The notes beneath the pieces are model-generated. The model was given only the letters and a program-made list of their open reading frames with translations, had not been told where the DNA came from and ran no database searches. DNA of 64,000 bases from Aestuariivita sp. (GTDB lineage Bacteria; Pseudomonadota; Alphaproteobacteria; Rhodobacterales; Rhodobacteraceae), in the NCBI GenBank assembly GCA_018401465.1, contig JAGYKE010000004.1, positions 1,643,857-1,707,856 of the forward strand. The letters are read 5' to 3'. This document shows positions 1 through 9,192 of the stretch, piece by piece; position 1 is the stretch's first letter, and every line of letters starts with the position of its first letter. The position numbers and the translations under genes were made by a program.

Positions 1-1048
1 CGGGGGCGGGGGCATCCTCGGCGTCCCAGATCCCGATGATGTCGCCCCGGCAGAAGTCGAGCGCGAAGTTCAGCGCGCGGGGCTTGGTGGTGATCCGGCC
101 GATATCGGGGACTTCGACCACCCGGAACCAGACCGGCAGATCGGCGCGGGCGATGGCGGTGCGGGTGGCGTCGTCCTTTTCTTCGAGGACCAAGATGATG
201 TCGAGCAGCGCCTTGGGGTAGGTCAGGCGTTGCAAGCGGCGCAGAAGGGCGGTCGCGATCTCGGTCTCGCGGTAGAGCGGGACGATGACGCTGATCCGGG
301 GCAGGCGGTGCGGCCCGGTGGGCTGGGCAGGGTCGGGCCAGAGCCGGGTCCGGACTTCGCTGACCAGCCCCAGAAGCTTGAGCATGGTGATCGCGGCCAG
401 CGACAGGACCGCAAGCAGGCTGAGCACGGCAAAGGTGGTGGCGGGCCAGATCAGCATCAGCGTCGCCGCCATGGCCAGCGCGGCGGCCAGTGCCTTGGGC
501 CGGGCGGGCCGCCAGTTGCGGCAGCTATAGGCGGCGGGCACCCGGGCTTCCGCGCGCAGACCCAGTTCGTCGCGGAAGATCTGCCTGACCGCGCTCAGGA
601 TCTGGGGCTGCGGGGCGACCACGGGCAGGACCGGCGGAAAGCCCGGCGGCAGATCGGCGCGCAGGGCGTCGATGCGGTCGGGCCGGGTGCAGGCGACGGT
701 GATGACCGGACCCAGCCTTGCCCAGGGGATAGCGGCGTGGCGCAACCAGACCGAAGCCGGCACAAGCCGTGCAAGCGCGGGATCGGGCGCGTCGGTGTGC
801 AGATCGGCCATGTGCAGGCCCTGCTGTCGGGCGAGCGCCTGCAGCACCGCCGTTTCGGTCACAGCGCCCTCGGCCACAAGGATTTCGCCCAAGGGGGCGG
901 CCAGATGCGCTTGACGTGTCAGTGCCCGCGCAAGGTCGGGTGCCGACAGGAGCCCGTCCTCCATCAGGATCTGGCCCAGACGCCGCCGGGGCACCGCGTC
1001 CTGCGGCGCGGCGAAAGGGGCAGCGAAGGCGAGGCGCGGATCACTCAT
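1..1048 (-). CDS. Family 2 glycosyltransferase with N-terminal GspE/MshE-type domain (3' end cut by window)
   Basis: Open frame read leftward from an ATG at 1048 and running off the left edge, so the C-terminus is missing. The first 150 residues or so form a GspE N-terminal (MshEN-like) region: a repeated pattern of LGQILMEDGLLS and LGEILVAEGAV blocks, each followed by a helix. Two hydrophobic segments follow (around residues 185-225), then a GT2 start, with PRISVIVPLYRE as the nucleotide-sugar strand and an acidic GIWDAED motif as the metal-binding DxD-like site near the edge. GT2 enzymes move sugars from nucleotide donors to polysaccharide or lipid acceptors; this membrane-anchored build suggests exopolysaccharide synthesis. 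The acceptor cannot be told. The MshEN part is known from c-di-GMP-binding ATPases, so c-di-GMP control is possible but inferred. Confidence 0.8.
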   Translation of the reverse strand, partial: MSDPRLAFAAPFAAPQDAVPRRRLGQILMEDGLLSAPDLARALTRQAHLAAPLGEILVAEGAVTETAVLQALARQQGLHMADLHTDAPDPALARLVPASVWLRHAAIPWARLGPVITVACTRPDRIDALRADLPPGFPPVLPVVAPQPQILSAVRQIFRDELGLRAEARVPAAYSCRNWRPARPKALAAALAMAATLMLIWPATTFAVLSLLAVLSLAAITMLKLLGLVSEVRTRLWPDPAQPTGPHRLPRISVIVPLYRETEIATALLRRLQRLTYPKALLDIILVLEEKDDATRTAIARADLPVWFRVVEVPDIGRITTKPRALNFALDFCRGDIIGIWDAEDAPAP

Positions 1049-1112
1049 GGTCTGGTCACGGGGGCTGGTCAGTCCCCGAAGCCATGCCAAAACGCGGTTA
1101 ACGAAGGGTAAA

Positions 1113-1132
1113 GCCCGGACTGCCGCCCGGGC
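1113..1132 (-). terminator. Possible weak terminator after carA
   Basis: A 6-bp stem GCCCGG/CCGGGC with an 8-base loop lies just downstream of the carA stop on the minus strand and is followed by TTTAC. The stem is short and the T tract is only three bases, so this is tentative. Confidence 0.3.
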
Positions 1133-1141
1133 GCAAAGGCG

Positions 1142-2305
1142 TCAGGCGGGCTGACGCGCCGCCATGGCGCCCGCGAAGCGTTCGAACAGGTAGAAGCTGT
1201 CCTGCGGTCCCGGGCTTGCTTCGGGGTGATACTGGACCGAATAGACCGGTCGGTCGTGCATGCGGATGCCGCAGTTCGACCCGTCGAAGAGCGACCGGTG
1301 CGTTTCGATCACGCCCGCGGGCAGGGTCTGGGCGTCGACGGCGAAGCCATGGTTCATCGACGTGATCTCGACCTTGCCGGTCTCGAGGTCCTTCACCGGG
1401 TGGTTCGCGCCGTGATGGCCGTGGTTCATCTTGATCGTCTTCGCCCCCAGCGCCAGCGCCAGCATCTGGTGGCCAAGGCAGATGCCGAAGACCGGCAGAT
1501 CGGTGCGGTCGAGCACGCCGCGGATCATCGGCACGGCATAGGCGCCGGTCGCCGCCGGGTCGCCGGGGCCGTTCGACAGGAACACGCCGTCGGGTTGATA
1601 GGCCAGAACGTCATCGGCGGTGGCCGTCGCAGGCAGTACGGTCACGTCGCAACCGACGCTTGCAAGGCAGCGCAGGATGTTGCGTTTCGCGCCGTAATCG
1701 ACGGCGACGACGCGGAAGCGGGGTTCGGACAGGCGCGCATAGCCTTCGGGCCAGGCCCAGCGCATTTCGTCCCAGCGGTAGGATTGGGCGCAGGTGACGG
1801 TCTTCGCGAGATCGAGCCCGACCAGCCCCTTGAAGCCGCGCGCCGCGGCCACAAGTGCGGCGATGTCGAAGCGGCCTTCGGGGTCATGGGCCAGCGCCAC
1901 ATGCGGCGCGCCCTGCTGGCGGATCGCGCGGGTCAGGCGGCGGGTGTCGATGCCGCCGATGGCGATACGCCCGCGCCGTTCGAGCCAGCCCTTGAGCCCC
2001 TCGGCCGAGCGCCAGTTCGACGGGGCGGTCGGGTCCCATTTCACCACCATGCCCGCTGCCACCGGATCGGCGGTTTCGTCGTCTTCGGGGTTCACGCCGA
2101 CATTGCCGACATGGGGGAAGGTGAAGGTCACGATCTGCCCGGCATAGGAGGGATCGGTCATGATCTCCTGATAGCCGGTCATGGCGGTGTTGAAGCACAA
2201 CTCCGCCACCGTCTGTCCCGTCGCGCCGAAGCCCTGTCCGTAGAAGATGGTCCCGTCCGCAAGCGCGAGGCAGGCGGTCGGGGTCGACGGGGTCGCTTGG
2301 GCCAT
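1142..2305 (-). CDS. carA: Carbamoyl-phosphate synthase small (glutaminase) subunit
   Basis: CarA hydrolyses glutamine and channels ammonia to CarB for carbamoyl phosphate, the entry to pyrimidines and arginine. The 387-residue length is normal for the family. The N-terminal CPSase small-subunit domain carries the [10 protein letters not shown] motif near residue 40. The C-terminal class I amidotransferase domain shows SNGPGDP, the nucleophile elbow FGICLGHQ with its cysteine near residue 275, the [12 protein letters not shown] segment, and the His-Glu pair in YHPEASPG near 360. It is read divergently from the GatB/YqeY gene, an arrangement common in Rhodobacteraceae. carB is not in the window. 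There is a short AT-richer stretch just upstream (about 2380-2405). Confidence 0.98.
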   Translation of the reverse strand: MAQATPSTPTACLALADGTIFYGQGFGATGQTVAELCFNTAMTGYQEIMTDPSYAGQIVTFTFPHVGNVGVNPEDDETADPVAAGMVVKWDPTAPSNWRSAEGLKGWLERRGRIAIGGIDTRRLTRAIRQQGAPHVALAHDPEGRFDIAALVAAARGFKGLVGLDLAKTVTCAQSYRWDEMRWAWPEGYARLSEPRFRVVAVDYGAKRNILRCLASVGCDVTVLPATATADDVLAYQPDGVFLSNGPGDPAATGAYAVPMIRGVLDRTDLPVFGICLGHQMLALALGAKTIKMNHGHHGANHPVKDLETGKVEITSMNHGFAVDAQTLPAGVIETHRSLFDGSNCGIRMHDRPVYSVQYHPEASPGPQDSFYLFERFAGAMAARQPA

Positions 2306-2496
2306 GGCAGAGCCTTCCGGAAAACGGGTGAACGGGGCGGTGATAGGCCATGCGCAGGGGGTGGGTCAACCCTGATCACATTTTGGGAGTTTTCGTAAAA
2401 TCAATGCCTTAGGGCGTGGCGCGCCCGGTTGTGTCGGGGTTTCTCTTTCGCTATGGTCGCGTCTTGTCGTCCAGGGGATGGGGAACGGGACACACC

Positions 2497-2964
2497 ATGG
2501 ATATGCGCGGACGGGTCAATACGGCCCTGAAACAGGCCATGAAGGACAGAGACGCGCGCCGTCTGTCTACATTGCGCCTGATCAATGCCGCCATCAAGGA
2601 CAAGGACATCGAGGCGCGTGGCATGGGCGAGGACGCAGGAGGCGTCAGCGACGAGCAGGTGCTGGCGATTCTGGCCAAGATGACCAAGCAGCGTCAGGAA
2701 AGCGTGCGCGCCTACGAAGAGGGCGGGCGGCTCGATCTGGCCGAGCAAGAGCAGAACGAGATCGCGGTGATCGAGGAATTCCTGCCCCGCCAGCTGAGCG
2801 AGGCCGAAGTAACCGAGGCCATAGGCGCCACGGTGGCCGAAACCGGCGCCAGTTCGATCCGCGACATGGGCCGCGTCATGGCAGTACTGAAGGCGAAGTA
2901 CCCCGGGCAGATGGACTTCGGTAAGGTCGGCCCGATGGTCAAGGACCAGCTCTGCGGGAAGTAA
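2497..2964 (+). CDS. GatB/YqeY domain-containing protein
   Basis: A 155-residue helical protein of the GatB/YqeY family, related to the tRNA-binding tail of the Glu-tRNA(Gln) amidotransferase B subunit. It starts MDMRGRVNTALKQAMKDRDA and keeps the family motifs STLRLINAAIKDKDIEARG, ILAKMTKQRQESV and EEFLPRQLSE. The start at 2497 is chosen because the family begins just before the RxRVNxALKxAMK helix and a G-rich ribosome site sits upstream; an in-frame codon at 2416 would add 27 residues unlike the family. The precise cellular role of stand-alone YqeY proteins is unknown. It converges on the next gene with only four bases between the stop codons. Confidence 0.93.
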   Translation: MDMRGRVNTALKQAMKDRDARRLSTLRLINAAIKDKDIEARGMGEDAGGVSDEQVLAILAKMTKQRQESVRAYEEGGRLDLAEQEQNEIAVIEEFLPRQLSEAEVTEAIGATVAETGASSIRDMGRVMAVLKAKYPGQMDFGKVGPMVKDQLCGK

Positions 2965-2968
2965 CCGC

Positions 2969-3460
2969 TCAGCCTTTCAGCCGCCGCACCAGATCGTCGT
3001 AAAGGCTGACCCGTTCGTCCTCGGACAGGAAGGCGCCGATCTCGACCCGTCGGCCATTTCCGGAGAGCGTCACGTATTTCGGCACCGGCCCGTTGGTTTC
3101 ATGCAGTTCGGGCCGCACCCAGTAGCGGTTACAGTCCCATTCCTGCACGTCGCCGCGGGGATTGCGGCGCAAGAGGTGCGCGCGGTCGCCTGACAGTGTC
3201 AGCACCTCGAGGATCTGTGCGTCGCGGCGCGACCGCGTCAGCGCCGCCCAGATCCCCGCCACGGCCGCCAGCATGAAAGGCAAGATGCCCCACAGCACGA
3301 CCGACCCCAGCAGCGGCACAAGCGGAAATGTCAGCATCACGCAGGTCACGCCGATGAACAGCACGAAGCCCTTCGGCGGCAGGGATTGGTGCGGCCACAG
3401 ATGCAGTTCGATCACATCCGGCGCGGCGGGAGATTTCGTCCAATCATAGGGCATGACCAT
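2969..3460 (-). CDS. DUF2244 domain-containing membrane protein
   Basis: A 163-residue protein with two close membrane segments (about residues 33-78, a hairpin) and a soluble C-terminal part containing RNPRGDVQEWDCNRYWVRPEL and the conserved end VEIGAFLSEDER. This matches the integral membrane DUF2244 family common in alphaproteobacteria, often found beside cytochrome oxidase genes, as here with ctaD. Its function is unknown; a link to oxidase assembly is only suggested by position. Two start codons are possible, 3460 and 3454 (MPYDW); neither has a clear ribosome site. Confidence 0.85.
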   Translation of the reverse strand: MVMPYDWTKSPAAPDVIELHLWPHQSLPPKGFVLFIGVTCVMLTFPLVPLLGSVVLWGILPFMLAAVAGIWAALTRSRRDAQILEVLTLSGDRAHLLRRNPRGDVQEWDCNRYWVRPELHETNGPVPKYVTLSGNGRRVEIGAFLSEDERVSLYDDLVRRLKG

Positions 3461-3526
3461 GATTTAGCAGAGCCGCGACGCCTGTCGAGGGGGCAGGGCT
3501 GCGACGCCATGTCCCCGGGAACGGAA

Positions 3527-3556
3527 AAGGGCCCCGGAGTGTCCTCCGGGGCCCTT
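3527..3556 (-). terminator. Intrinsic terminator of ctaD
   Basis: A perfect 13-bp stem (AAGGGCCCCGGAG pairing with CTCCGGGGCCCTT) with a 4-base loop lies 22 bases past the ctaD stop. On the minus strand it runs into TTTTCCG. Confidence 0.85.
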
Positions 3557-3578
3557 GCGTGCATCACCGACCCGGGGG

Positions 3579-5252
3579 TCAGTGGGCGTGCTGCTTGTCC
3601 CAGTCCTCGCGCTTGGGAAGCTGCTCGAACGTGTGTTCGGGCGGCGGCGAGGGCAGGGTCCATTCCAGCGTGTCGGCGTATTCGTTCCAGGGGTTGTTCT
3701 CGGTCACGCGCGCGCCGCGGGTGAGCGTGTAGAACATGACCACGAAGAAGAACAGGAACGACGCGAAGGCGATGAAGGCACCGATCGACGACCACCAGTT
3801 CCAGTAGGCAAACGCCTCGGGGTAGTCGATGTAGCGGCGCGGCATGCCCTGACGGCCCAGGAAGTGCTGCGGGAAGAACGTCAGGTTCGAGCCGATGAAC
3901 ATCGCCCAGAAGTGCAGCTTGCCCGCCCATTCCGGATACATGCGGCCCGACATCTTCGGCAGGTAGAAATAGATCCCTGCGAAGATCGCGAAGACGGCGC
4001 CCAAGCTCATAACGTAGTGGAAGTGCGCCACGACGTAGTAGGTGTCGTGATAGTAGCGGTCGACTGCGGCCTGGCTCAGGACGATGCCGGTAACGCCGCC
4101 CACGGTGAACAGGAACAGGAAGCCGAAGGCCCAGAGCATCGGCGTCTTGAACTCGATCGAGCCGCCCCACATCGTGGCGATCCAGCTGAACACCTTCACG
4201 CCGGTCGGCACCGCGATGACCATGGTGGCCAGCATGAAGTAGGCCTGCTGGTTCACGCTCATCCCCACGGTGTACATGTGGTGCGCCCAGACAACGAAGC
4301 CCAGCGCGCCGATGGCGATGATCGCCCAGACCATCGGCAGGTAGCCGAAGACCGGCTTGCGCGAGAAGGTGGCGATGACGTGGCTGATGATGCCGAAGCC
4401 CGGCAGGATGATGATGTAGACCTCGGGGTGGCCGAAGAACCACAGGATGTGCTGGTACAGCACCGGGTCGCCGCCGCCTGCGGGGTCGAAGAAGGTGAAG
4501 CCGAAGTTGCGGTCCATCAGCAGCATGGTGATGGCACCCGCCAGAACTGGCAGCGCCAGAAGGATCAGCCACGAGGTGACGAAGATCGACCATGCGAAAA
4601 GCGGCACCTTGAACAATGTCATGCCCGGGGCACGCATGTTCAGGAAGGTGGTGATCATGTTGATCGCACCCAGGATCGACGAGGCGCCCGAGACGTGCAC
4701 CGCGAAGATGGCGAGGTCCATCGACATGCCGCCTTCGTTGGTGGACAGCGGCGGGTAAAGCACCCAGCCCACGCCCGAACCCATCTGATCGTTCCCGCCC
4801 GGTGCCAGAACCGATGCCACGGCCAGCGCGGTACCCGCGACATAGAGCCAGTAGCTGAGGTTGTTCATCCGCGGGAAGGCCATGTCCGGCGCGCCGATCT
4901 GCAGCGGCATGAAGTAGTTGCCGAAGCCCCCGAACAGCGCGGGGATCACCACGAAGAACATCATCAAGATGCCGTGCGCAGTGATCAGGACGTTCCAAAG
5001 GTGTCCGTTGGGCGTGCATTCGGCCGACGCATCGGCGAACATGCGCGCGCCTTCGAGGCACATGTACTGTACGCCCGGTTCCATCAGTTCCAGACGCATG
5101 TAGACGGTGAACGCCACGGCGATGAAGCCGACGATTGCCGAGGTGATCAGGTAAAGAATCCCGATGTCCTTGTGGTTCGTCGACATGAACCAGCGGGTGA
5201 AGAAACCGCGGGTATCCTCATGCTCGTGGCCGTGAATGGCTGCATCTGCCAT
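3579..5252 (-). CDS. ctaD: Cytochrome c oxidase subunit I (aa3-type)
   Basis: Catalytic subunit of the terminal haem-copper oxidase in the inner membrane; it reduces oxygen to water and pumps protons. The 557-residue length and twelve hydrophobic segments fit the aa3 type. Visible ligands include [22 protein letters not shown] for low-spin haem a, [15 protein letters not shown] with the cross-linked His-Tyr of CuB, HHMYTVGM for the other two CuB histidines, and [12 protein letters not shown] with the haem a3 and second haem a histidines. The N-terminus [13 protein letters not shown] is typical. The gene is alone: ctaC, ctaB, ctaG and ctaE are not nearby, as is usual in Rhodobacteraceae. A strong terminator follows, and 292 bases of non-coding DNA separate it from the divergent HIT gene. 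Confidence 0.98.
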   Translation of the reverse strand: MADAAIHGHEHEDTRGFFTRWFMSTNHKDIGILYLITSAIVGFIAVAFTVYMRLELMEPGVQYMCLEGARMFADASAECTPNGHLWNVLITAHGILMMFFVVIPALFGGFGNYFMPLQIGAPDMAFPRMNNLSYWLYVAGTALAVASVLAPGGNDQMGSGVGWVLYPPLSTNEGGMSMDLAIFAVHVSGASSILGAINMITTFLNMRAPGMTLFKVPLFAWSIFVTSWLILLALPVLAGAITMLLMDRNFGFTFFDPAGGGDPVLYQHILWFFGHPEVYIIILPGFGIISHVIATFSRKPVFGYLPMVWAIIAIGALGFVVWAHHMYTVGMSVNQQAYFMLATMVIAVPTGVKVFSWIATMWGGSIEFKTPMLWAFGFLFLFTVGGVTGIVLSQAAVDRYYHDTYYVVAHFHYVMSLGAVFAIFAGIYFYLPKMSGRMYPEWAGKLHFWAMFIGSNLTFFPQHFLGRQGMPRRYIDYPEAFAYWNWWSSIGAFIAFASFLFFFVVMFYTLTRGARVTENNPWNEYADTLEWTLPSPPPEHTFEQLPKREDWDKQHAH

Positions 5253-5544
5253 TGTTGCCTCCTGCTAGAATTCTGCGCACGGGTGGCTGACCCGGCGCGG
5301 GGATTGACCCGGTTCTAGAAGGTCGAAAGGGCCTCTTCAACGCTGAACTTGATCTGCATCAAGACAGATGGCCGCAGCTTCCGGGGGCAATATTCACGAA
5401 TCTGCATGTAAAACAGGCCTTTGGCGCGCGCCCCGCCCGCGGGCCTGCGACAATGCGCACAGGCGGACCTGCTGCGGCGCGGTCGGCTTGACCGGGCGGG
5501 CGGGCCGGATAGAACAGGGGCGCAACCGCGCTGGGAGAGTGCCG

Positions 5545-5967
5545 ATGACCGCCGCCTATGACCCCGACAACATCTTCGCGAAGATTCTGCGAGGCGAGAT
5601 TCCGTCGTTCCGTCTGTACGAGGATGACGACACCTATGCCTTCATGGACATCATGCCGCGCGCGGACGGGCATTGCCTTGTCATTCCGAAGACGCCTTGC
5701 CGAAACGTGCTCGATGCCACGCCCGCGCAGCTGGCGGCGGTGATGAAGACGGTCCAGATCATGAGCCATGCGGTCATGAAAGCTTTTGAGGCGGGCGGCG
5801 TGACGCTGCAGCAGTTCAACGAGGCCGTGGGCGGGCAGGAGGTGTTCCACCTGCATGTCCACGTCCTGCCGCGGCACGAAGGCGTCGCCCTGCGTCCGCC
5901 GGGCAAGATGGCGGACATGGATGTGCTGAAGGCGCAGGCCGAACGCATCCGCGCCGCACTGGCCTAG
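5545..5967 (+). CDS. HIT family protein (histidine-triad nucleotide hydrolase/transferase)
   Basis: A 140-residue HIT protein with the N-terminal DNIFAKILRGEIPS motif of the Hint branch and the triad HLHVHVLPRH near residues 103-112. The family hydrolyses phosphoramidate or adenylated nucleotides; the physiological substrate here is unknown. The ATG at 5545 follows a GGGAGAG ribosome site. An earlier in-frame start would add low-quality sequence. It lies 17 bases before yciB and could be cotranscribed with it. Confidence 0.93.
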   Translation: MTAAYDPDNIFAKILRGEIPSFRLYEDDDTYAFMDIMPRADGHCLVIPKTPCRNVLDATPAQLAAVMKTVQIMSHAVMKAFEAGGVTLQQFNEAVGGQEVFHLHVHVLPRHEGVALRPPGKMADMDVLKAQAERIRAALA

Positions 5968-5984
5968 ACGCAGCCGGGCGCGGG

Positions 5985-6662
5985 ATGAGGACGAGGCCAA
6001 TCCCTCCGAAGCTCAGGGCGCTGCTCGAGTTCGGCCCGATCCTTGCGTTCCTGATCGTCTACCTCACCTACAGGAACGACACGTTCCTGATCGGCGGGAC
6101 CGAATACAGCGGCTTTCTGGCCGTGACGGCCGCGTTCATTCCGGTCTTCCTGATCGCGACCGGTGCGCTGTGGTATCTGACGGGTCGGCTGACGCGCCTG
6201 CAGATCGTCGTCGCCGGGATGCTGATCGTCTTCGGGGGGATGTCAGTCTGGCTGAACGATCCCGCCCTGTTCAAGATGAAGCCGACGGCGATCTATCTGC
6301 TTCTGACGCTCATCCTCGGGGCAGGGCTTCTGCGGGGGCAGTCCTGGCTGGAATTCGTGCTCGAGGATTCGCTGCCGCTCAAACACAAGGGCTGGATGAT
6401 CCTGACCCGGCGCGTGACGCTCCTGTTCTTCCTGTCCGCTCTGGCGAACGAGGTGGTCTGGCGCACCCAATCGGAAGAATTCTGGGTCATTTTCGAGACC
6501 ATCGCGATGCCGGTCATCGTCTTCGGTTTCTTCATGGCGCAGATCGGGCTGTTCATCGATCACGGCACGCTAACACCGTTGAGAAAACCGGTGAAGGCCC
6601 CCGGCAGGAAGCCGGGACAGGGCAAGAAGCGCAAGGCCCCGCGGCCGCAGGGCGACGGCTGA
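5985..6662 (+). CDS. yciB: Inner-membrane septation protein A (YciB/IspZ family)
   Basis: A 225-residue polytopic protein starting LRALLEFGPILAFLIVYLTY, then five or so membrane segments and the family motifs MKPTAIYLLLTLILGAG, LPLKHKGWMILTRR and ALANEVVWRTQSEEFWVIFE. Family members act with cell-envelope and septation machinery; the mechanism is unclear. The last 25 residues are a Lys/Pro/Arg-rich tail not present in the shorter Escherichia protein. Good confidence in the family, low in any specific role. Confidence 0.92.
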   Translation: MRTRPIPPKLRALLEFGPILAFLIVYLTYRNDTFLIGGTEYSGFLAVTAAFIPVFLIATGALWYLTGRLTRLQIVVAGMLIVFGGMSVWLNDPALFKMKPTAIYLLLTLILGAGLLRGQSWLEFVLEDSLPLKHKGWMILTRRVTLLFFLSALANEVVWRTQSEEFWVIFETIAMPVIVFGFFMAQIGLFIDHGTLTPLRKPVKAPGRKPGQGKKRKAPRPQGDG

Positions 6663-6670
6663 AGGGGCGG

Positions 6671-7330
6671 TCAGCTTCGCGCGCAGCCGCGCATCGCGTC
6701 CCCGAAGGTGCGTTTCAGAGCCACGTCGAGATCGTCCATCGTCACCGGCAGGCCCAGATCGACAAGGCTCGTCACGCCGTAGTCGGTGATCCCGCAGGGC
6801 ACGATGCCGTCGAAATGGGACAGATCCGGTTCCACGTTGATCGAGATCCCGTGAAAGCTGACCCAGCGGCGCAGGCGGATGCCGATGGCGGCGATCTTGT
6901 CCTCGGCCATGCGTCCATCGGGCAGGCGCGGCTTGTCGGGCCGGTCGATCCAGACGCCGACGCGGCCCGGGCGGATGTGTCCGGTCAGGCCGAACTCCCC
7001 CAGCGCGGCGATGACCCAAGTCTCGAGATCGCGCACGAAGCAGCGCACGTCACGCCCGCGCCGGTCGAGGTCAAGCATCACATAGACCACACGCTGACCG
7101 GGGCCATGATAGGTGTATTGCCCGCCGCGCTGCGCCTCGAAGACGGGAAAGCGGTCGGGATCGACCAGATCGGCGGGTTTCGCGCTGGTGCCCGCGGTGT
7201 AGAGGGGGGGGTGTTCCAGCAGCCAGATCGCTTCGTCTGCGCGGCCCGCGCGGATATCGGCGACCCGCGCTTCCATTATCGCGAGCGCGGTGTCATAGGC
7301 TGTCAGCCCGTCGGACTGAATCCATTCCAT
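6671..7330 (-). CDS. lipB: Octanoyl-ACP:protein octanoyltransferase
   Basis: LipB moves octanoate from acyl carrier protein to lipoyl domains, the first step of de novo lipoate synthesis. The 219-residue length is typical. The substrate-site motif [16 protein letters not shown] lies near residue 70; the catalytic lysine is in [12 protein letters not shown] and the catalytic cysteine in DGIVPCGI near residue 178. It converges on yciB, with 8 bases between stops. lipA is not in the window. Confidence 0.97.
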   Translation of the reverse strand: MEWIQSDGLTAYDTALAIMEARVADIRAGRADEAIWLLEHPPLYTAGTSAKPADLVDPDRFPVFEAQRGGQYTYHGPGQRVVYVMLDLDRRGRDVRCFVRDLETWVIAALGEFGLTGHIRPGRVGVWIDRPDKPRLPDGRMAEDKIAAIGIRLRRWVSFHGISINVEPDLSHFDGIVPCGITDYGVTSLVDLGLPVTMDDLDVALKRTFGDAMRGCARS

Positions 7331-7441
7331 GATGCGGGATATCCCCTGCTGGCGCGCACCGGGCGCAGTTCAAAAGGCTTGGGACGCGACCCGATTCGGG
7401 TGTTTACTTTGCCCAATCCCTTTTTCCTTCGGAGAAATGCC

Positions 7442-8704
7442 ATGTTTTCCAAACGCCTTTCAACAATAGTTCTGGCGGCCTCGGTCGCATTCACCCCCGC
7501 CACGCGCGTCGCGGCCGATGCGGGGGATTTCGTGGCCGGCGCGCTGATCGGCGGGCTGATCGGGCATGCCGCCACCAAGGAAGCGCAGCGCAAGAAGGCG
7601 GCCCAGACCTCGGCCGCCAGTACCCAGAGGGCCCCTTCGGGCATCCCCTCGACGCAGGAGGGGCGCTTGATCCAGTCCTCGCTGAATTATTTCGGGTTCG
7701 ACGCAGGCGGCGTCGATGGCCAGCTGGGCCGGCGGTCGCGCGAGGCGATCGCGCGCTATCAGGTCTACATGGGCTATCCCGCGACAGGCCAGCTCACCGC
7801 GATCGAACAGGATATCCTGCTGACGTCCTACCAGCGCGCGCAGCTCAACGTGCCCGCGATCAACCAGGCGATGGCACTGCACCCCGATGGGCAGCGGGGC
7901 CTTCTCAAGACCTATCGCCAGGAACTGGCGGGCGTGCCTGCGGGCACGACGGCGGCGGTTCAGCCAGCCGCCGGGGTGCCGAATTTCGGCGTGGCGGCCG
8001 CCACTGGCGCGGTGCTGCCGAACTTCGCCGCGCAACCGGTGCCCACCTCGCTTGCCGCGCATTGCAATGCCACCGGGCTCGTCACCAACACCAATGGGGG
8101 CTATGTCCGGCTCGAGACGATGATCGATCCGGTGCAGGCGATGAACGAACAGTTCTGTCTTGCGCGCACCTATGCGATCGAAGACGCGGAACGCCTGAGC
8201 GCGCAGGTGCCCGGCATGACGCCGCAGCAGGTGGCCGATCAGTGCATGGCCTTCGGACCGGCGATGCAGCCCTATGTCACCATGCTGGGCACGTCGCCGC
8301 AGCCGATGGTGCTGCAGGCGGTGGCGGGCTTCGTGCCGACGACCGGCATGACGGCGGCGCAGATCCAGACCACGGCGCGAATCTGCATGGGCGTGGGCTA
8401 CCGCACCGACAACATGGGCGTGGCGCTGGGATCTGCGCTGCTGATGACGGCGACGGGGCAGGCGGTCTATTCCGAACTTGTCGGTCATCACCTGATGAAC
8501 GGCTTCGGCGTCGCACCGCGCCCCGATCTGGCGGGTGCCTGGTTCGACCAGAGTTTTGCCGCGCTCGCCTCGGGGCAGCAGGCGGTGTTCAACCCCGGCG
8601 ATCCCTCGCGCATGACGCTTCTTCAGCAGGCGGTTGCGCGGTCGGGCGGGGCGGTGCAGCCCGCCTCGGCCGGTGCCGTGCCGGTCTTCACCGTCAGGCC
8701 CTGA
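7442..8704 (+). CDS. Secreted protein with peptidoglycan-binding domain
   Basis: A 420-residue protein with a clear Sec signal (MFSKRLSTIVLAASVAFTPA, cleavage likely near the VAADAG region) and a short glycine-rich GALIGGLIGHAATKEAQ segment. A PG_binding_1-type domain follows at about residues 75-125 (IQSSLNYFGFDAGGVDGQLG, then SREAIARYQVYMGYPATGQL). The remaining 290 residues look like a conserved but unnamed periplasmic domain with several cysteines. Likely role: cell-wall-associated periplasmic protein; no catalytic motif was seen. The start at 7442 has a TCGGAGA ribosome site; a long upstream extension in the same frame overlaps lipB antisense and is not real. Confidence 0.85.
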   Translation: MFSKRLSTIVLAASVAFTPATRVAADAGDFVAGALIGGLIGHAATKEAQRKKAAQTSAASTQRAPSGIPSTQEGRLIQSSLNYFGFDAGGVDGQLGRRSREAIARYQVYMGYPATGQLTAIEQDILLTSYQRAQLNVPAINQAMALHPDGQRGLLKTYRQELAGVPAGTTAAVQPAAGVPNFGVAAATGAVLPNFAAQPVPTSLAAHCNATGLVTNTNGGYVRLETMIDPVQAMNEQFCLARTYAIEDAERLSAQVPGMTPQQVADQCMAFGPAMQPYVTMLGTSPQPMVLQAVAGFVPTTGMTAAQIQTTARICMGVGYRTDNMGVALGSALLMTATGQAVYSELVGHHLMNGFGVAPRPDLAGAWFDQSFAALASGQQAVFNPGDPSRMTLLQQAVARSGGAVQPASAGAVPVFTVRP

Positions 8705-8714
8705 GCCTTGCGAC

Positions 8715-8737
8715 CCCCGCGCACCGGCTGCGCGGGG
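8715..8737 (+). terminator. Stem-loop after the peptidoglycan-binding gene
   Basis: A 9-bp perfect stem CCCCGCGCA/TGCGCGGGG with a 5-base loop starts 10 bases after the stop at 8704. The trailing sequence ATCTTGTC is only weakly T-rich. Confidence 0.5.
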
Positions 8738-8815
8738 ATCTTGTCCCGGGGACGTGAAAAAACCCCTTCCCTTCCTTCGCAGGCTTCGCTAGACCGACGC
8801 CCGTGCCAAGGCAGT

Positions 8816-8902
8816 GCGGTCGTGGCGGAATTGGTAGACGCGCAGCGTTGAGGTCGCTGTTCCTTAACCGGAGTGGAAGTTCGAGTCTTCTCGACCGCAC
8901 CA
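8816..8902 (+). tRNA. tRNA-Leu (anticodon GAG)
   Basis: Complete class II tRNA: acceptor stem GCGGTCG pairs with CGACCGC, discriminator A, encoded CCA. The D arm reads TGGCGGAATTGGTAGACGC. The anticodon stem CAGCG/CGCTG frames the loop TTGAGGT with GAG at the anticodon. A long variable arm is followed by the T arm containing GTTCGAGTC. Its last 14 bases are repeated at 16293-16306 and mark the left end of an integrated element. Confidence 0.97.
8889..8902. repeat. attL core (3' end of tRNA-Leu)
   Basis: The 14-mer TCTCGACCGCACCA is the tRNA 3' end including CCA. An identical copy lies at 16293-16306 next to the integrase end, as expected for tyrosine-recombinase integration into a tRNA gene. 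Confidence 0.88.
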
Positions 8903-9013
8903 GCACCCCTAGAAAGACGTATATTTTTCAGGGGCTTCGGCGATTAATCCGAAAGTCGCTCCCCCAGAAAATCCCCCATCCCGCAGGTGGCACCCGTGTC
9001 TCAGCCTCTGTGC

Positions 9014-9059
9014 CACACCATACGGGGCATTGGTGTGCCGCCCCTTGATGTGCTATAAT
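9014..9059 (+). promoter_or_regulatory. Promoter with overlapping inverted repeat
   Basis: A perfect -10 TATAAT (9054-9059) lies 18 bases after TTGGTG (9030-9035). A 7-bp inverted repeat, CACACCA (9014-9020) and TGGTGTG (9031-9037), overlaps the -35 box, a typical place for a repressor site. Transcription would start near 9066, about 23 bases before the tiny ORF at 9089. Confidence 0.55.
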
Positions 9060-9088
9060 CAGGTGGGGTCATCAAAGGGAGATCAGAC

Positions 9089-9163
9089 ATGGCAGTCTCA
9101 CCCGAAACGCATGCCCTCCTCGAGCGTCTCAAGAAGATGTCCGAAGCAGGCCGAAAGAAATAA
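9089..9163 (+). CDS. 24-residue basic peptide
   Basis: Short frame starting MAVSPETHALLERLKKMS with a basic end (GRKK). It has a good ribosome site (AAGGGAG 8 bases upstream), a strong promoter just before it and an intrinsic terminator 30 bases after it, so it forms a complete small transcription unit directly inside the left end of the element. The peptide is predicted to be one amphipathic helix. No family is recognised. It could be a regulatory or toxic peptide, or the unit may work as an RNA and the frame be incidental. Confidence 0.5.
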   Translation: MAVSPETHALLERLKKMSEAGRKK

Positions 9164-9192
9164 GCCGCCCCTAAACAGGGTGTGCCCAAGAG

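Noticed and set aside
3555-5318. 587-codon frame opposite ctaD
   Set aside because: Composition is His/Asp/Arg-rich as expected for the reverse of a membrane protein gene; ctaD is certain.
6170-7441. Long N-terminal extension of the peptidoglycan-binding gene
   Set aside because: The frame runs antisense through lipB and out of frame through yciB; the signal peptide begins at 7442.
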